The notes under the pieces are model-generated. The model was not told where the DNA came from and did not search any database. It worked only from the letters and a program-made list of their open reading frames with translations. From the NCBI RefSeq assembly GCF_024713945.1, contig NW_027461518.1:62001-126000 (forward strand): 64,000 bases of DNA, given 5' to 3'. Made by a program: the position numbers and the translations under genes. This DNA is from Dermatophagoides farinae (lineage: Eukaryota; Arthropoda; Arachnida; Sarcoptiformes; Pyroglyphidae). Positions 20,764 through 30,486 of the stretch are shown piece by piece. The stretch's first letter is position 1. Each line of letters opens with the position of its first letter.

Positions 20764-21106
20764 ATTATCCCAGATAGACCGGAAAATCTATTTCATTTTT
20801 ATTAAACGTAAAAAAACCATAGAAAACGCTTGAATTGATCGGCGGAAATGTGTATAATTTGCACTCAATGAATTATTAAATTCAAAGAAAAACCGTTATT
20901 AGTTTAAATGAGTAAAGAGATTGGAATAATCTACACCCAATAGGAAAAGTCAAGAGTCCGTGTCAGGAAAACCATTTTTGACACACGTAAACAAAACATT
21001 CCAACAACAGAAAACTATTTTTAACATTAAGAAAATCCGGTAACGTTTAAAATAAGCTTCGTATAAGTAGTGTTTGATGGTTTATTGATAAACAATCGTG
21101 TCAGAT
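20764..21106. promoter_or_regulatory. divergent intergenic region between CPW-WPC and GSK3 genes
   Basis: 343 bases between two divergent starts. A short open stretch around 20943-21020 (26 codons) lacks a start codon. A TATA-like element near the GSK3 start is not distinguishable from the general AT-richness. Otherwise nothing recognisable. Confidence 0.3.
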
Positions 21107-22168
21107 ATGGTAAATACAACATCTGGTTTTTCGAAATACAAAATTGGTAAAATTGTAGGCAATGGTTCTTTTGGTACGGTTTCTCAAGCAAAATGTAGTG
21201 AAACCGGGGAAACAGTCGCGATTAAACGTGTATTACAAGATCCAAGGTATAAAAATCGAGAACTTGCAATAATGGAACAGCTTTATCATCCCAACATCAT
21301 TTTACTAAAAGATTTTTATTACACAGAAACCAAAGTTCCTGATTCAAGCTTGATGCAAAGATACCTCTGCTTAGTAATGCCGTACATTCCATATAATTTA
21401 TATTCCAGTATAAGAGAAGCTTCTAGACACAACAACGGATTTGGCCTAAGTGAGCCTTACATTAAATTGTACTCTTACCAACTTCTTCGTGCGTTGGGTT
21501 ACATGCATTCGCTAGGAATATGTCACCGTGATTTAAAACCGCAGAATGTTTTGGTTGATCCTGAAACTAACGCAGTACGGCTTTGCGACTTGGGCAGTGC
21601 GAAACGGCTACACCCAGGTGAGGTTTCAGTTGCCTACATATGTAGTAGATTTTACCGTGCTCCAGAACTTATGTTAGGATCATGCGACTACACATGCGCT
21701 ATCGATTTATGGTCAATTGGCTGTGTCATTGCAGAAATGGCGCTAGGAAAACCGTTTTTCGCAGGTTCGACCAGTGTTGAACAATTTGTCAAAATAATTC
21801 AAGTCTTAGGGTCTCCCACTAAACAACAAATCGAGAGTATGAATCCAGAATATTCTAACTTTAATTTTCCAGAATACAAAAAAGTGGATCTTCGTCAATT
21901 GTTCAAGAAAAATCCGGATTTACCGGACAGTTTCTACGAACTCTTATCTAATCTGTTTAAGTATGATCCCTCAAGCCGCATACATCCTTTCGACGCTTTA
22001 GCTTTGCCGTTTTTTGACGAACTGCGCGATGAACACTACCGCTTACCAAATGGAAAAATTCCGCCACCAATTTACAACTTTTCCGAACATGAACTCAACC
22101 AAATGTCGCAAGAAACGAAATATAAGGTTATACCAAAATGGTTACTGAAAGCAAAAAATAAGTATTAA
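21107..22168 (+). CDS. GSK3: GSK3/shaggy-type protein kinase
   Basis: CMGC-group Ser/Thr kinase. 353 residues, nearly all kinase domain. Seen: glycine loop IVGNGSFGTVSQAKC, catalytic Lys in VAIKRV, catalytic loop CHRDLKPQNVLVD, the DLGSAKRL version of DFG (DLG is typical of GSK3-like kinases in several protists), and the activation-loop signature VAYICSRFYRAPELMLG, whose Tyr corresponds to the GSK3 autophosphorylated tyrosine. IDLWSIGCVIAEMALGKPFF follows, then the C-terminal CMGC element. The first in-frame ATG is 21107; the GTG three codons upstream is not a start. Apicomplexan GSK3 acts in invasion and cytoskeletal signalling; the substrates here are unknown. Confidence 0.95.
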   Translation: MVNTTSGFSKYKIGKIVGNGSFGTVSQAKCSETGETVAIKRVLQDPRYKNRELAIMEQLYHPNIILLKDFYYTETKVPDSSLMQRYLCLVMPYIPYNLYSSIREASRHNNGFGLSEPYIKLYSYQLLRALGYMHSLGICHRDLKPQNVLVDPETNAVRLCDLGSAKRLHPGEVSVAYICSRFYRAPELMLGSCDYTCAIDLWSIGCVIAEMALGKPFFAGSTSVEQFVKIIQVLGSPTKQQIESMNPEYSNFNFPEYKKVDLRQLFKKNPDLPDSFYELLSNLFKYDPSSRIHPFDALALPFFDELRDEHYRLPNGKIPPPIYNFSEHELNQMSQETKYKVIPKWLLKAKNKY

Positions 22169-22362
22169 TCATTTAGTAAGAGCACAGTCGTAAAAACCGA
22201 AAAATAATGTTAATTAAGTATTGCGAGCTAGTATAAGTTATAAGTTTTATTGAGTTCCTTTGACTGATAAAATCTATTTATGCAAGCAACCGTTTAACAA
22301 TGGCAAAATGAAGGTACTAAGCATACTCATACAGCGAACAAGCAGCTGAACACGATTTTTTA

Positions 22363-22962
22363 CTAATTTTTATTTTCAGAGTCAAACAGTTCATTTACTC
22401 TGACGGGTGCAGGAAGACCAAATTGCTGGCTTATAGTCTTAAGATCGTATAGCTCAGGTTTCCAGTAGCTCGTAGAATAGTTTACGACGTACGCCTTGTA
22501 TGCATTGACTGCATTCGAATAAAGCTCTTGTGAACTTTGAATTGCTTTAACAAGTTCTTCATAAGGAACTATAGAAATCTTTATTTTTACATAATTGATG
22601 GGCAAAAACACTTGAGAAATATGTTCTATTTCAGATTTATGAATAATAAAAAATAATAGATTGACATTTTTCAAACTACTTATTTTTTCCAAATCACTCT
22701 CACTTCTAACGCAATTGAAAACAACACAAGGAACATCATCCTTTAGCTCGATCTCAGAAATCTTATTCAGCGTATTGAACACCACTAGGGACAACACCTT
22801 TTCGTGATTTTTCTTGAATAGCAAAGTTAAAAACTTAACTTGAGCATCGTTCCTGACTAATACAAGTGATTTAAAGTTGCTATTGCTTCGATTCAAAATG
22901 AAGTTATAAAAATATTCCAACAATTCTTTCCCAGATGAACCAGATGAATAAAAAACCTTCAT
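22363..22962 (-). CDS. degenerate RecA2-only protein related to Has1/DDX18-type DEAD-box helicases
   Basis: 199 residues, complete with its own ATG (22960-22962) and an AT-rich upstream region without coding character. The C-terminal 50 residues resemble the C-terminal extension of DEAD-box ribosome-biogenesis helicases of the Has1/DDX18 kind: NAVNAYKAYVVNYSTS, then DLKTISQQFGLPAPVRVNEL. The first 130 residues look like a helicase C-terminal (RecA2) fold: FKSLVLVRNDAQVKFLTLLF matches the motif-IV strand-helix. The expected motif V (ARGxD) and motif VI (HRxGRxxR) are absent, and the ATP-binding RecA1 domain is missing altogether. It therefore cannot be an active helicase; it may be a structural subunit of preribosomes or a decaying copy. 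The family assignment rests on the C-terminal block only. Confidence 0.5.
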   Translation of the reverse strand: MKVFYSSGSSGKELLEYFYNFILNRSNSNFKSLVLVRNDAQVKFLTLLFKKNHEKVLSLVVFNTLNKISEIELKDDVPCVVFNCVRSESDLEKISSLKNVNLLFFIIHKSEIEHISQVFLPINYVKIKISIVPYEELVKAIQSSQELYSNAVNAYKAYVVNYSTSYWKPELYDLKTISQQFGLPAPVRVNELFDSENKN

Positions 22963-23200
22963 TGGCAACACATATTTCCCTGGTTTAAAAGAAACCCCAA
23001 ATAATTTATTATTTATTATTTCTCTGAAAAATCATTTTTAAATTATTTATATTTAATATACCATTTATCAAAGAAAATAGTTTCTGATTATTCATTATAG
23101 TATTCAAAAATCTAAAAGTCACTGAGAGTCTCGCCTTGTTTTTAGATTGATGTGTCTGCATTAGTTTAACTGAGTTCAATTACATTTCAACCAGTTATTT

Positions 23201-24455
23201 ATGAGTTGTACAGCATTTAGTGAATCAATTCTAGGACAAAATCTGCGAAGCTTCATAGAGTATTTTTACCAATGTCTGTCTTTGGCTTCGCCAGAGATAT
23301 TCGATCTATACTCGAAACAAGCGCACCTGATGCATATTGGTAAGTGTTACGGGACCGGAAAGCCGCCTTTTCAATCTTTTTTTAGGTATGTGCAACCAAA
23401 ACGACGCATATGAAGCGATAGACCAATGTGAGATAATGAAACTGTATAATTTCGTGCTGTTCAAGCGCTATCACCAAGCTCAGTTCACAATCCAGCTGTT
23501 TCACTTACTTAATTGTGGAAACATGGGGTTGCTCAAAACTCTTGTAATCCGGGGTCACATGCGTTGTACGAACAACGGAGCGCCTGATTACGAATCCGAT
23601 TTCGTACACACGTTCACGCTAATCATGCCTGACGGACTTTGGCTAGGCGGCGACTCTAGCTACATGGTCCCCAACCTCAAAGTTGCCAGCATTGCCAGCG
23701 AATTCATGAACCTGTTGCAAACCCCCATCAACCTCAAAATTAACTATGTCCACACTTCTGACTCAACTAACCAAAACTTGAGCTACGCCAGTGTCACCAG
23801 CGAAACCGTTTCTGAGTCACACAAACCTAAGCTTGCCGAACCAGCTGCATCGCCGCCTGATGAACTTTATCGCGAAGAAGTCGAGACTCGACAACTTCGA
23901 GTAGCTCTTGTTGACATCAAAGACGATATGGAAGCACGTAAACTAACGGACCAAACCATCAACGACGAATTAATTCGTAACTTTGGAGACCACGGGTACA
24001 AATCTTTTTTGAAGAGCACTGGGACAAACAACTCCAAAAAAAACTTTTTCATTATCAAATTCAACGCCGACGAAAACCGGCTCAATATGATGGTGAAGAA
24101 CAAGCCCCGGTTTGACATCCAAGGACTTAAGTTTTACTTTTTGACTCGCAATGTGTACAATAACGCTCCCCACCGCAAGCAAACGACCCATAACAGAACT
24201 GAGAACAATGCTCAAACTTCGTCTGACTCCAAAATTAACGCCGAGCACGCTTCCAACGGAGCTTCTGGCGAACTTCAAACAACAGGCGCCAAGCAACCAG
24301 AAGCTGTTTCCACCTCCAAACAGTACAACAATACCAAATACAAGTCCAAAAAAAACCAAAATGATGATATGAAAGGCAATTTAAACGAAACCAACAACAA
24401 TAAAACTAACCAGGCTAAACTCAAGAAACAGGAGGAAAAAAAGTTCATAAAATAA
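23201..24455 (+). CDS. G3BP-like protein with NTF2 and putative RRM domains (spliced, 46-nt intron)
   Basis: Exons 23201-23339 and 23386-24455 around a 46-nt intron (GTAAGT...TTTTAG) give 402 residues; the join restores a continuous NTF2-like domain. NTF2-like fold (about 8-130): RSFIEYFYQCLSLASPEIFD at the start with a histidine-containing strand (AHLMHIG), and the closing strands FVHTFTLIMPDGLWLGGDSS. A divergent RRM-like region covers about 200-280, followed by a long Asn/Lys/Gln-rich C-terminal tail of low complexity. This order (NTF2, linker, RRM, disordered tail) is that of G3BP/Bre5/NTF2-RRM proteins, which organise stress granules and mRNPs. The second exon has clearly more C-ending codons than neighbouring genes, suggesting high expression. 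Confidence 0.75.
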
Positions 24456-24567
24456 AACCACCATTGTTTCAGCAGCAATGTGTAGTCTTTAATTAACATA
24501 TACACGTTATAAAATAATTTTGGTATCCTAATAAATATTTAGTACACTCGACCGAGACGTGCTGAAG

Positions 24568-25779
24568 TCAGATCAGCCGGTTCAGACTCTTATTTTTGTA
24601 AAGCAACAAAGTCTGCAGCTCTGACTTTTCAGCTTCCAGCTTATAAACCAGTTTCTGAGTCTCGTCCAGTCTGCATGTGTATTCCGCTAAAATTCGCGAG
24701 TTCTTTTCGCTCGACTTGTTGAACTCCAGTAGTTCCTGCTCGATCAATTCAAGTTTTTCACACACCTCGTCCAATGCGTTGTTTTTGCACTCTATCGACT
24801 TCATCAATTCTTGTTTTGCTTGCTCCAAGTCTGCTAGCTGCCTCTTACACGAGGTGTGCTTAGCTTGTTCTGCCAACTCGTTCATCTGCATTTCCAGCTC
24901 TTCGATGCGTTTCTGGTTCACGCAATTGATTCCAGCAATTCGCTCGGTGAAAGCGTCTGCCTGAGTCTTTAGCTGTTTTTCGTAATCGTTCTTTTGATGT
25001 GTTAGTTCGTGAGATAGCGATTCACTCTGCAATTCTAACGACTGAAGATATTCGATTTTATTTTGCAGCATAGTCGTTTCACGGAAGTGTTCTTGCTCTA
25101 GAGTCATCAACTTATTTGACGCAGCCAACAGCTGTTTTTGTAACATCTCGTTACGAAAAATTAAGTCTGCGTTCTGCTTGTTCAGTAGTTTATTGTCACT
25201 CAACAGCTTGTTGTTTTGTTCCGTGCTCATAACTTTAAATTCATCATACTCGCGCTGCAAGCGAACAAAGTCGGAAAATGAAATATTATTTTCTACAAAC
25301 TTATCCGCTTCTACCAACGCGTAATGATTGATGATTGTTTGCATCTTAGTTTCATATCCATTAATAATACTCATTTTTTGCTCTTCCAATCCTTGAATTT
25401 GAGAACGAAACGCTGATAACTCAGGATTGACTTCACGATCTACGGCAATTCCTCGTTGCACATTAGCTCCCTCTTTAGCCTGTTTGGTCGCAAAATTACT
25501 ATGCGCGTTTTCTGCGTTTGACAAGTTTCCAATGTGAAACTGGTTTACTGCGTAACCTTGCTTTTCATTTTGAAAATCCTGCCAAAAATGAGGCACGTAT
25601 TGACTGGCATCAGTCAAAAGCTCTTTTGTGGTTTTGGATACTTCTATACCTGAAGCGTCACAAGCCCCGAAATTAGTCTCAATTACGGGACTACTACCAT
25701 AGACTTTATCTTGATCGATACTGATAATTTCTTCTGCACGACACAACCATTCTTTTAAACTTGAATCGTCAAAATGCAT
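24568..25779 (-). CDS. coiled-coil protein of unknown function
   Basis: 403 residues, one frame, start at ATG 25777-25779. The first 120 residues are acidic and polar, with a short motif-like start (MHFDDSSLKEWLCRAEEI). From about 130 to the end the protein is almost entirely heptad-patterned coiled coil rich in Glu, Gln, Lys and Leu (for example LTHQKNDYEKQLKTQADAF and CVNQKRIEELEMQMNELAEQ). No transmembrane segment or known domain is seen. Its codon use is rather C-rich, as in the convergent G3BP-like gene (112 nt between stops). A structural cytoskeletal or centrosomal role would fit but is not shown. Confidence 0.75.
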   Translation of the reverse strand: MHFDDSSLKEWLCRAEEIISIDQDKVYGSSPVIETNFGACDASGIEVSKTTKELLTDASQYVPHFWQDFQNEKQGYAVNQFHIGNLSNAENAHSNFATKQAKEGANVQRGIAVDREVNPELSAFRSQIQGLEEQKMSIINGYETKMQTIINHYALVEADKFVENNISFSDFVRLQREYDEFKVMSTEQNNKLLSDNKLLNKQNADLIFRNEMLQKQLLAASNKLMTLEQEHFRETTMLQNKIEYLQSLELQSESLSHELTHQKNDYEKQLKTQADAFTERIAGINCVNQKRIEELEMQMNELAEQAKHTSCKRQLADLEQAKQELMKSIECKNNALDEVCEKLELIEQELLEFNKSSEKNSRILAEYTCRLDETQKLVYKLEAEKSELQTLLLYKNKSLNRLI

Positions 25780-25883
25780 TTAAATTAAAATAACTGATGC
25801 TTCATCACGCGTAGTAGGAAAGATTTGTAAACTACAGCCAAAATCGCATATTATCTAATTTTAAATAATTTCTTAATAATAAA

Positions 25884-27749
25884 TCATAATCGACTGATTA
25901 TTTTAGACACTACTTCGTCTAAAAGTTTGATCATGACCCGGTAATCAGATGGTTTCGAATTAGCGTTCACGGCTTTACCAGACTTGATGCAGTCTTTAAG
26001 ACGTTCAATGTCCAACTTGCTTAGTTTGTCGCGAACATTCTCAATAAAATTTTCTGCACGTTCGATAGACTGTTCGAGTTTAGATCGTAAATCCATGATC
26101 TCGATTTCGTCTAAATCTTCTTGCTTCATCTCTTCTGCCTGTTTTATCATTGAATCTATTTCTTCTTTGGTCAAGCCACTGTTGGCTTCAATCACGATTT
26201 CTTGCTTTTTATTGGTCGTCTTGTCTAAGGTTGTAACGTGTAAAAGACCGTCTGCGTCAATTCTGAATTTAACCAGAATTTGAGGCACGCCTTTAGGAGC
26301 TTTCGGGATGTCTTGCAAAACTAGCTGGCCGAGATATTTGTTTTTCGACGACATTTCGCGCTCGCCCTGGTAAATCTTAATTAATACTTGTTCTTGATTG
26401 TCAACTGCAGTAGAAAAAATGCTCGACTTTTCTGTGGGAATAGTAGTATTTCTGTTTATCAATCGCGTGAAAACACCGCCAACAGTTTCGATTCCGAGAG
26501 ACAACGGAGCTACATCGAGTAACAATACTTCCTTGTTAGAACCTCCTAAAATGGAGCCTTGAATTGCAGCCCCCAAAGCAACTGCCTCGTCCGGATTCAC
26601 TGTCGTTATCGGCTTTTTACCAAATATTTTTTCAACTGTTTCTAAGACCGCTGGACACCTAGTCATGCCTCCAACTAAAATAATTTCGTCGATGTCTGAC
26701 TTTTCTAAGTTGCTGTCTTGCAAACAACGAATACAGGGTTCGACCGTTTTTTCAGTAATATCAGCGACGAGATTCGAAAAGAACTTTCTTGTGATTTCTT
26801 TTTTAAAGTCAACCATCTTGTCATTTTTAGTCTTGATGAACGGAATGCAAATTTCAACGCTCGTAACTTTAGATAGCTGTTTTTTCGCGGTTTCACAAGC
26901 TTCGCGAATACGTAGTAATAATGTTGCGTCTTTTTCAATGTCGACTTTCAACTCTTTTTTTATCTCATCTTCGATATATGATTGTAAACGTCGATCGAAG
27001 TCTTCACCTCCTAGACTGCTGTCCCCATTTGTAGCCTTTACTTCGATCACAGAACCGTTAATTTCTAATATGGAAATATCGAACGTCCCGCCTCCCAAAT
27101 CAAATACAGCTACGCGAAGTTGCTTATTATCGTTTTTCAACGAATTTATGCCGTAAGCAAGCGCAGCCGACGTAGGTTCGTTTATAAGACGCATAACATT
27201 TAGCCCAGCTATTTTTCCTGCGTCTTTCGTTGCCTGGCGTTGAGATTCATTGAAGTAAGCCGGCACGGTAATTACGGCGTCTTTAACCTCTTTTCCTAGA
27301 TATCGCTCGCTGATACCCTTCATTTCTTTCAGAATTTCAGCGGCAACCTGGCACGGACTGACTTTCTTTCCGTCTATTTCAATCCAAGCGTCACCGTTAG
27401 GGCCTGGAACCACTTTGTAAGGTAACGATTTAGCTTTTTCGGCCATTTCATTGTATTTACGCCCAATAAATCGTTTTGTAGCAAACAACGTGTTGTTTGC
27501 ATTTATTAAGCCTTGATTCTTTGCAGAATGCCCTCTAACAACATCATTTCCAGAGATAGAAATCATACTTGGCACGGTAGCGTGTCCTTCATCGTCTTTA
27601 ATCACTTTTGATTCGCCATTTTCAAACACAGCTACACAGCTATTCGTCGTGCCCAAATCGATCCCTATAATGGGGGGCTCTTTGACTCTATTTACAGTTG
27701 TTGTTGTTTCGTTATTTTTACTATTTTTTTTAGTAAAAACACTAAGCAT
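25884..27749 (-). CDS. mitochondrial-type Hsp70 (DnaK/SSC1 family)
   Basis: ATP-dependent chaperone that drives protein import and folding in the mitochondrial matrix. 621 residues. A short basic, hydroxylated N-terminus (about 1-25: MLSVFTKKNSKNNETTTT) precedes the ATPase domain, consistent with a mitochondrial presequence. Seen: IGIDLGTTNSCVAVFENGE, AVITVPAYFNESQRQATKDA, NEPTSAALAYG, VFDLGGGTFDISILE, and EIILVGGMTRCPAV. The GPNGDAWIEIDGKKVSP segment is the mitochondrial/bacterial form, not the cytosolic one. The substrate-binding domain contains LLLDVAPLSLGIET and ends at SRL with no EEVD or ER-retention signal, excluding cytosolic and ER Hsp70. Codon use is C-enriched. It lies 130 nt downstream of Sec61 on the same strand. 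Confidence 0.96.
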   Translation of the reverse strand: MLSVFTKKNSKNNETTTTVNRVKEPPIIGIDLGTTNSCVAVFENGESKVIKDDEGHATVPSMISISGNDVVRGHSAKNQGLINANNTLFATKRFIGRKYNEMAEKAKSLPYKVVPGPNGDAWIEIDGKKVSPCQVAAEILKEMKGISERYLGKEVKDAVITVPAYFNESQRQATKDAGKIAGLNVMRLINEPTSAALAYGINSLKNDNKQLRVAVFDLGGGTFDISILEINGSVIEVKATNGDSSLGGEDFDRRLQSYIEDEIKKELKVDIEKDATLLLRIREACETAKKQLSKVTSVEICIPFIKTKNDKMVDFKKEITRKFFSNLVADITEKTVEPCIRCLQDSNLEKSDIDEIILVGGMTRCPAVLETVEKIFGKKPITTVNPDEAVALGAAIQGSILGGSNKEVLLLDVAPLSLGIETVGGVFTRLINRNTTIPTEKSSIFSTAVDNQEQVLIKIYQGEREMSSKNKYLGQLVLQDIPKAPKGVPQILVKFRIDADGLLHVTTLDKTTNKKQEIVIEANSGLTKEEIDSMIKQAEEMKQEDLDEIEIMDLRSKLEQSIERAENFIENVRDKLSKLDIERLKDCIKSGKAVNANSKPSDYRVMIKLLDEVVSKIISRL

Positions 27750-27879
27750 GTTGGAATATTAATATTGATGGTTCGACGAATTAAATTAAAAAATACCAAA
27801 TTTTCTTTGTTATCATTAATTTGCGATATTTATAAAATGTATTAGGTAACACCTTGATAGTTAAACTACACACTGAAAT

Positions 27880-29357
27880 TTAGGCATCAGCAGTTTTATA
27901 TTCTCTATATATTTGTTCATAAAATTGGTATATTGTAGTAACGGTAACGAGCAAACCCGTTCCACCTCCAATGACGCCGAAGAAGTCGGCCATTATTGTA
28001 AGCACAGCGAGTAAAACACCGCTGAGAACGGCCGCAGTGGGAATTATCGACTGGAACACGTTGTAAATGGACGTTTCTCTTTGGCCTCGAATGGTGAAGC
28101 CTGCATCTCGAATTTGCTTAGTTACTTCACGAGGGCCGGTGTTGCTAATATCAAGGTACAGTTTGGAAATAAAAGCACAGTTAATTATAACAAACAAAAC
28201 ATAAATGACTGTGTGAAACGGTTGGGTAACGTAATCCTTGGCACTCATTGGCGCATGGATGTAATAAGACAGTCCACCAATGGGTTTTTTTCTGCCGTTT
28301 GGAAGTTCCTGCCACTGACCTAGCAAATTGACAAACGGGTTGCTTCGCATTTGTCGGTAGAGTACATGCGATAAATAAAACAAGTGAGAAGTCAAAGTGG
28401 TTTGGATCAACATGGGCGAGCTATGCGTGTAAAAGAGTTTAACGGGGAAAACTCCGACTTGTCCACCATTCGTTCTGTGTTTGATAGGAATGTCGACTCT
28501 AAAACACTGCAAATAGATAATGACTCCAAGCATAGTTAAGGTAGCTAGCACGTTCGTTATATTGATGGCCGATTCTCGGTAAAATGCTTCTTTTAGCGCA
28601 ATCAGTTTGTTTTTTCTAACGATCAAAAAGTGCATCAGCGCTACGAAAGCCCCTTCAAATTCCGTACCGTTCTTGGTGTGCAGAGTTGTCGGCGAAAACA
28701 TACTCCAAACCAATTTTTCACAAATCGATGTAGTAATAAACATTGAGACTCCGCCACCAAAGCCGTAGCCCTTCGTAAGCAAGTCGTCCATTAACATTAC
28801 AATGACGCCGGAAGTTAACAACTGAGTAATGATGATTACAGACACAAATAAGGAGATTTTTCCGAAAGCACCTGACAGCACGTAGGCAATAGACGTACCA
28901 AAACAAATAACCAGGCTTAACCATTTTTGCGCGTCATTGTACAACTCTCTGTCTTCGCTGAGCGACATGTCACACGCAATCGCTTTGAGTCCAACCAGGA
29001 AATGCATTATCATCGATGCAGTCATTATTGGCGAAATACCCAGCTCCATCAGAGAGCCTTTGTTACTCGCAAGCATTACTCTCGCCCAGTAAAACGGATC
29101 TGCCGAACTGTTCATCGTCACACCGAATATCGGGATTTGCGAGCATACTAAGAAAATAAACAAACAAACTAGAGTCCAAAAAACCTTTTCATTTCCTGAC
29201 ACCGGTCTTTTTGGCGTTCTAATTGAAGGCAAGATGCCACTCAGCGGTTTTATTATATCTAAAACTCGAACTACAATAAAGTTTAATCTTTCCGGAAAAA
29301 GCTGGGTATTCAATGTTTACCTACGTTGAATATAAGCCAGTACTTACATTTGCCCAT
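27880..29357 (-). CDS. SEC61A: Sec61 alpha translocon subunit (spliced; 10-nt first exon)
   Basis: Channel-forming subunit of the ER protein translocon. The long open frame begins with TTG and lacks a start. The best model joins a 10-nt first exon (29348-29357: ATG GGC AAA T) to 27880-29270 across a 77-nt GTAAGT...TAG intron, producing MGKFRVLDIIKPLSGILPSI, which matches the conserved Sec61 N-terminus. The product is 466 residues, close to the usual 473-476. Other features: VFWTLVCLFIFLVCSQIPIFG, the plug region SSADPFYWARVMLASNKGSL, MELGISPIMTASMI, YGFGGGVSMFI, and ten hydrophobic helices. An alternative 23-nt intron within the same span would add residues not seen in the family and is less likely. 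It is divergent from the gene at 29606. Confidence 0.9.
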
Positions 29358-29605
29358 TTTAATCAATTGTCACGCAACCTTTTCTTCGTTAAAATTTATA
29401 AATATATAAATTAATGAAGATCTTCAATTTACTTATACAAAATTAACAAAAATCTAATAAATTAATATAATAATGCTTATTCACCAATTAATAGCTTCGA
29501 TATAAAAGAAACAAAATGTTTTTTTCAATGCGCAAACCTGTTTGCTCTTTAATATATAGGACCCGTTTTATTAACTAATAAAATAAACTTTAGAAAAATT
29601 AAAAT

Positions 29606-30205
29606 ATGAATGTTGAAGATGTATCTTCGCTCCAAAGAAGTAACGAAAACTCCGATTGCACAATTTCACGGCCTCAAAAGCTTAGCTGTTCGTACAATAG
29701 TGACTATAGCTCTCCAAGAAGCTCTGGCAGCATAATTCAGCGCATAAACACAAGAAATGCTTTAATAGTAAAGTTAACCAATCAAATCTTGGAGTCCTAC
29801 ATCGTTTTTTTTTCCGAGCAACTGATAATAGGCAGAATCTATTCAGTGTATTCCAGTTGGGACACTTCAAACAACTCACTGTTGAACAATCTGGCGACGA
29901 AAAGCTCATCGTTCGAAAGACCTGACCCCGATGTAAATGATTTTTACACGAATGAAGCTTCAAGGTTGACCAGCATGATGAATTTCGTCAATGAAAAAAC
30001 ACCAAAACAGTTTAGTACGAACGACAGCATAAGACTCATAGACAAAATAAACACAGACTGGCTAGTAGTGAAAAAAACTTCGGACTACAGCGACCTAAAG
30101 CGTAACGAGCTGTATTTCGTTCCTACAGTAATTTTAATAAATAACCGGGTCTTGGGCGACATAATTTCTTCACTAAGCGACTTGTTCTACAACATGTACA
30201 TTTAG
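29606..30205 (+). CDS. hypothetical protein
   Basis: 199 residues, start ATG 29606, no introns needed. The first 45 residues are Ser/Asn-rich and probably disordered. The rest is mixed alpha/beta in look, with ALIVKLTNQILESYIVFFSE and a C-terminal block VPTVILINNRVLGDIISSLS. No signal peptide, transmembrane helix or domain is recognised. Its TAG stop shares bases with the reverse-strand TAA of the next gene (TTAG at 30202-30205). Function unknown. Confidence 0.65.
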   Translation: MNVEDVSSLQRSNENSDCTISRPQKLSCSYNSDYSSPRSSGSIIQRINTRNALIVKLTNQILESYIVFFSEQLIIGRIYSVYSSWDTSNNSLLNNLATKSSSFERPDPDVNDFYTNEASRLTSMMNFVNEKTPKQFSTNDSIRLIDKINTDWLVVKKTSDYSDLKRNELYFVPTVILINNRVLGDIISSLSDLFYNMYI

Positions 30206-30387
30206 TTTCGTCGCTCGTATTCAGTTCGCAACTGCAGCTCGTACATTTTGTACAAAGGCTCGCTCAATAATTCAGTTAACTCAGCGTTATTCAAAACTTG
30301 CTTCAACTCATAATTTTTGGCAAGTTCGTTTTTATAGATTTCAATGGACTCGGCTAGCTTCTCAGCTAAGCTCCTTTCCTCACCCAT
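30202..30387 (-). CDS. small helical hypothetical protein (61 residues)
   Basis: Starts at the ATG at 30385-30387 (MGEERSLAEKL); the longer frame upstream begins only with TTG. The product is a highly charged, probably all-helical polypeptide, with a run of Leu/Glu/Lys heptads to the end (YKMYELQLRTEYERRN). Its stop overlaps the convergent gene's stop by four bases. The size and helix content fit a small complex subunit, but I recognise no family. Coding status is inferred from the clean open frame and tight packing. Confidence 0.5.
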   Translation of the reverse strand: MGEERSLAEKLAESIEIYKNELAKNYELKQVLNNAELTELLSEPLYKMYELQLRTEYERRN

Positions 30388-30486
30388 GAGGGTAGTTGAA
30401 CACAAACAATTATGTTAAAGGGACAGTAAATGGAAAGTTGATTTACGCAAACCAAAAGTTGATGAAATGTAACTTTCTAATAAATA

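Noticed and set aside
20910-21026. Short frame starting MSKEIGIIYT with a stop, then EKSRVRVRKTIFDTR and a stop.
   Set aside because: The two parts are separated by an in-frame TAG and no intron gives a sensible join; it lies in the GSK3 5' region and is probably chance.
29289-29311. Alternative 23-nt intron giving a longer Sec61 N-terminus.
   Set aside because: It would add MGKCKYWLIF-type residues not found in the family; the 77-nt intron gives the canonical start. Kept as a finding to test.
25884-29357. Hsp70 and Sec61 as an operon.
   Set aside because: They lie on the same strand 130 nt apart, but each has normal eukaryotic start context and there is no evidence of co-transcription; spacing is typical of this genome.
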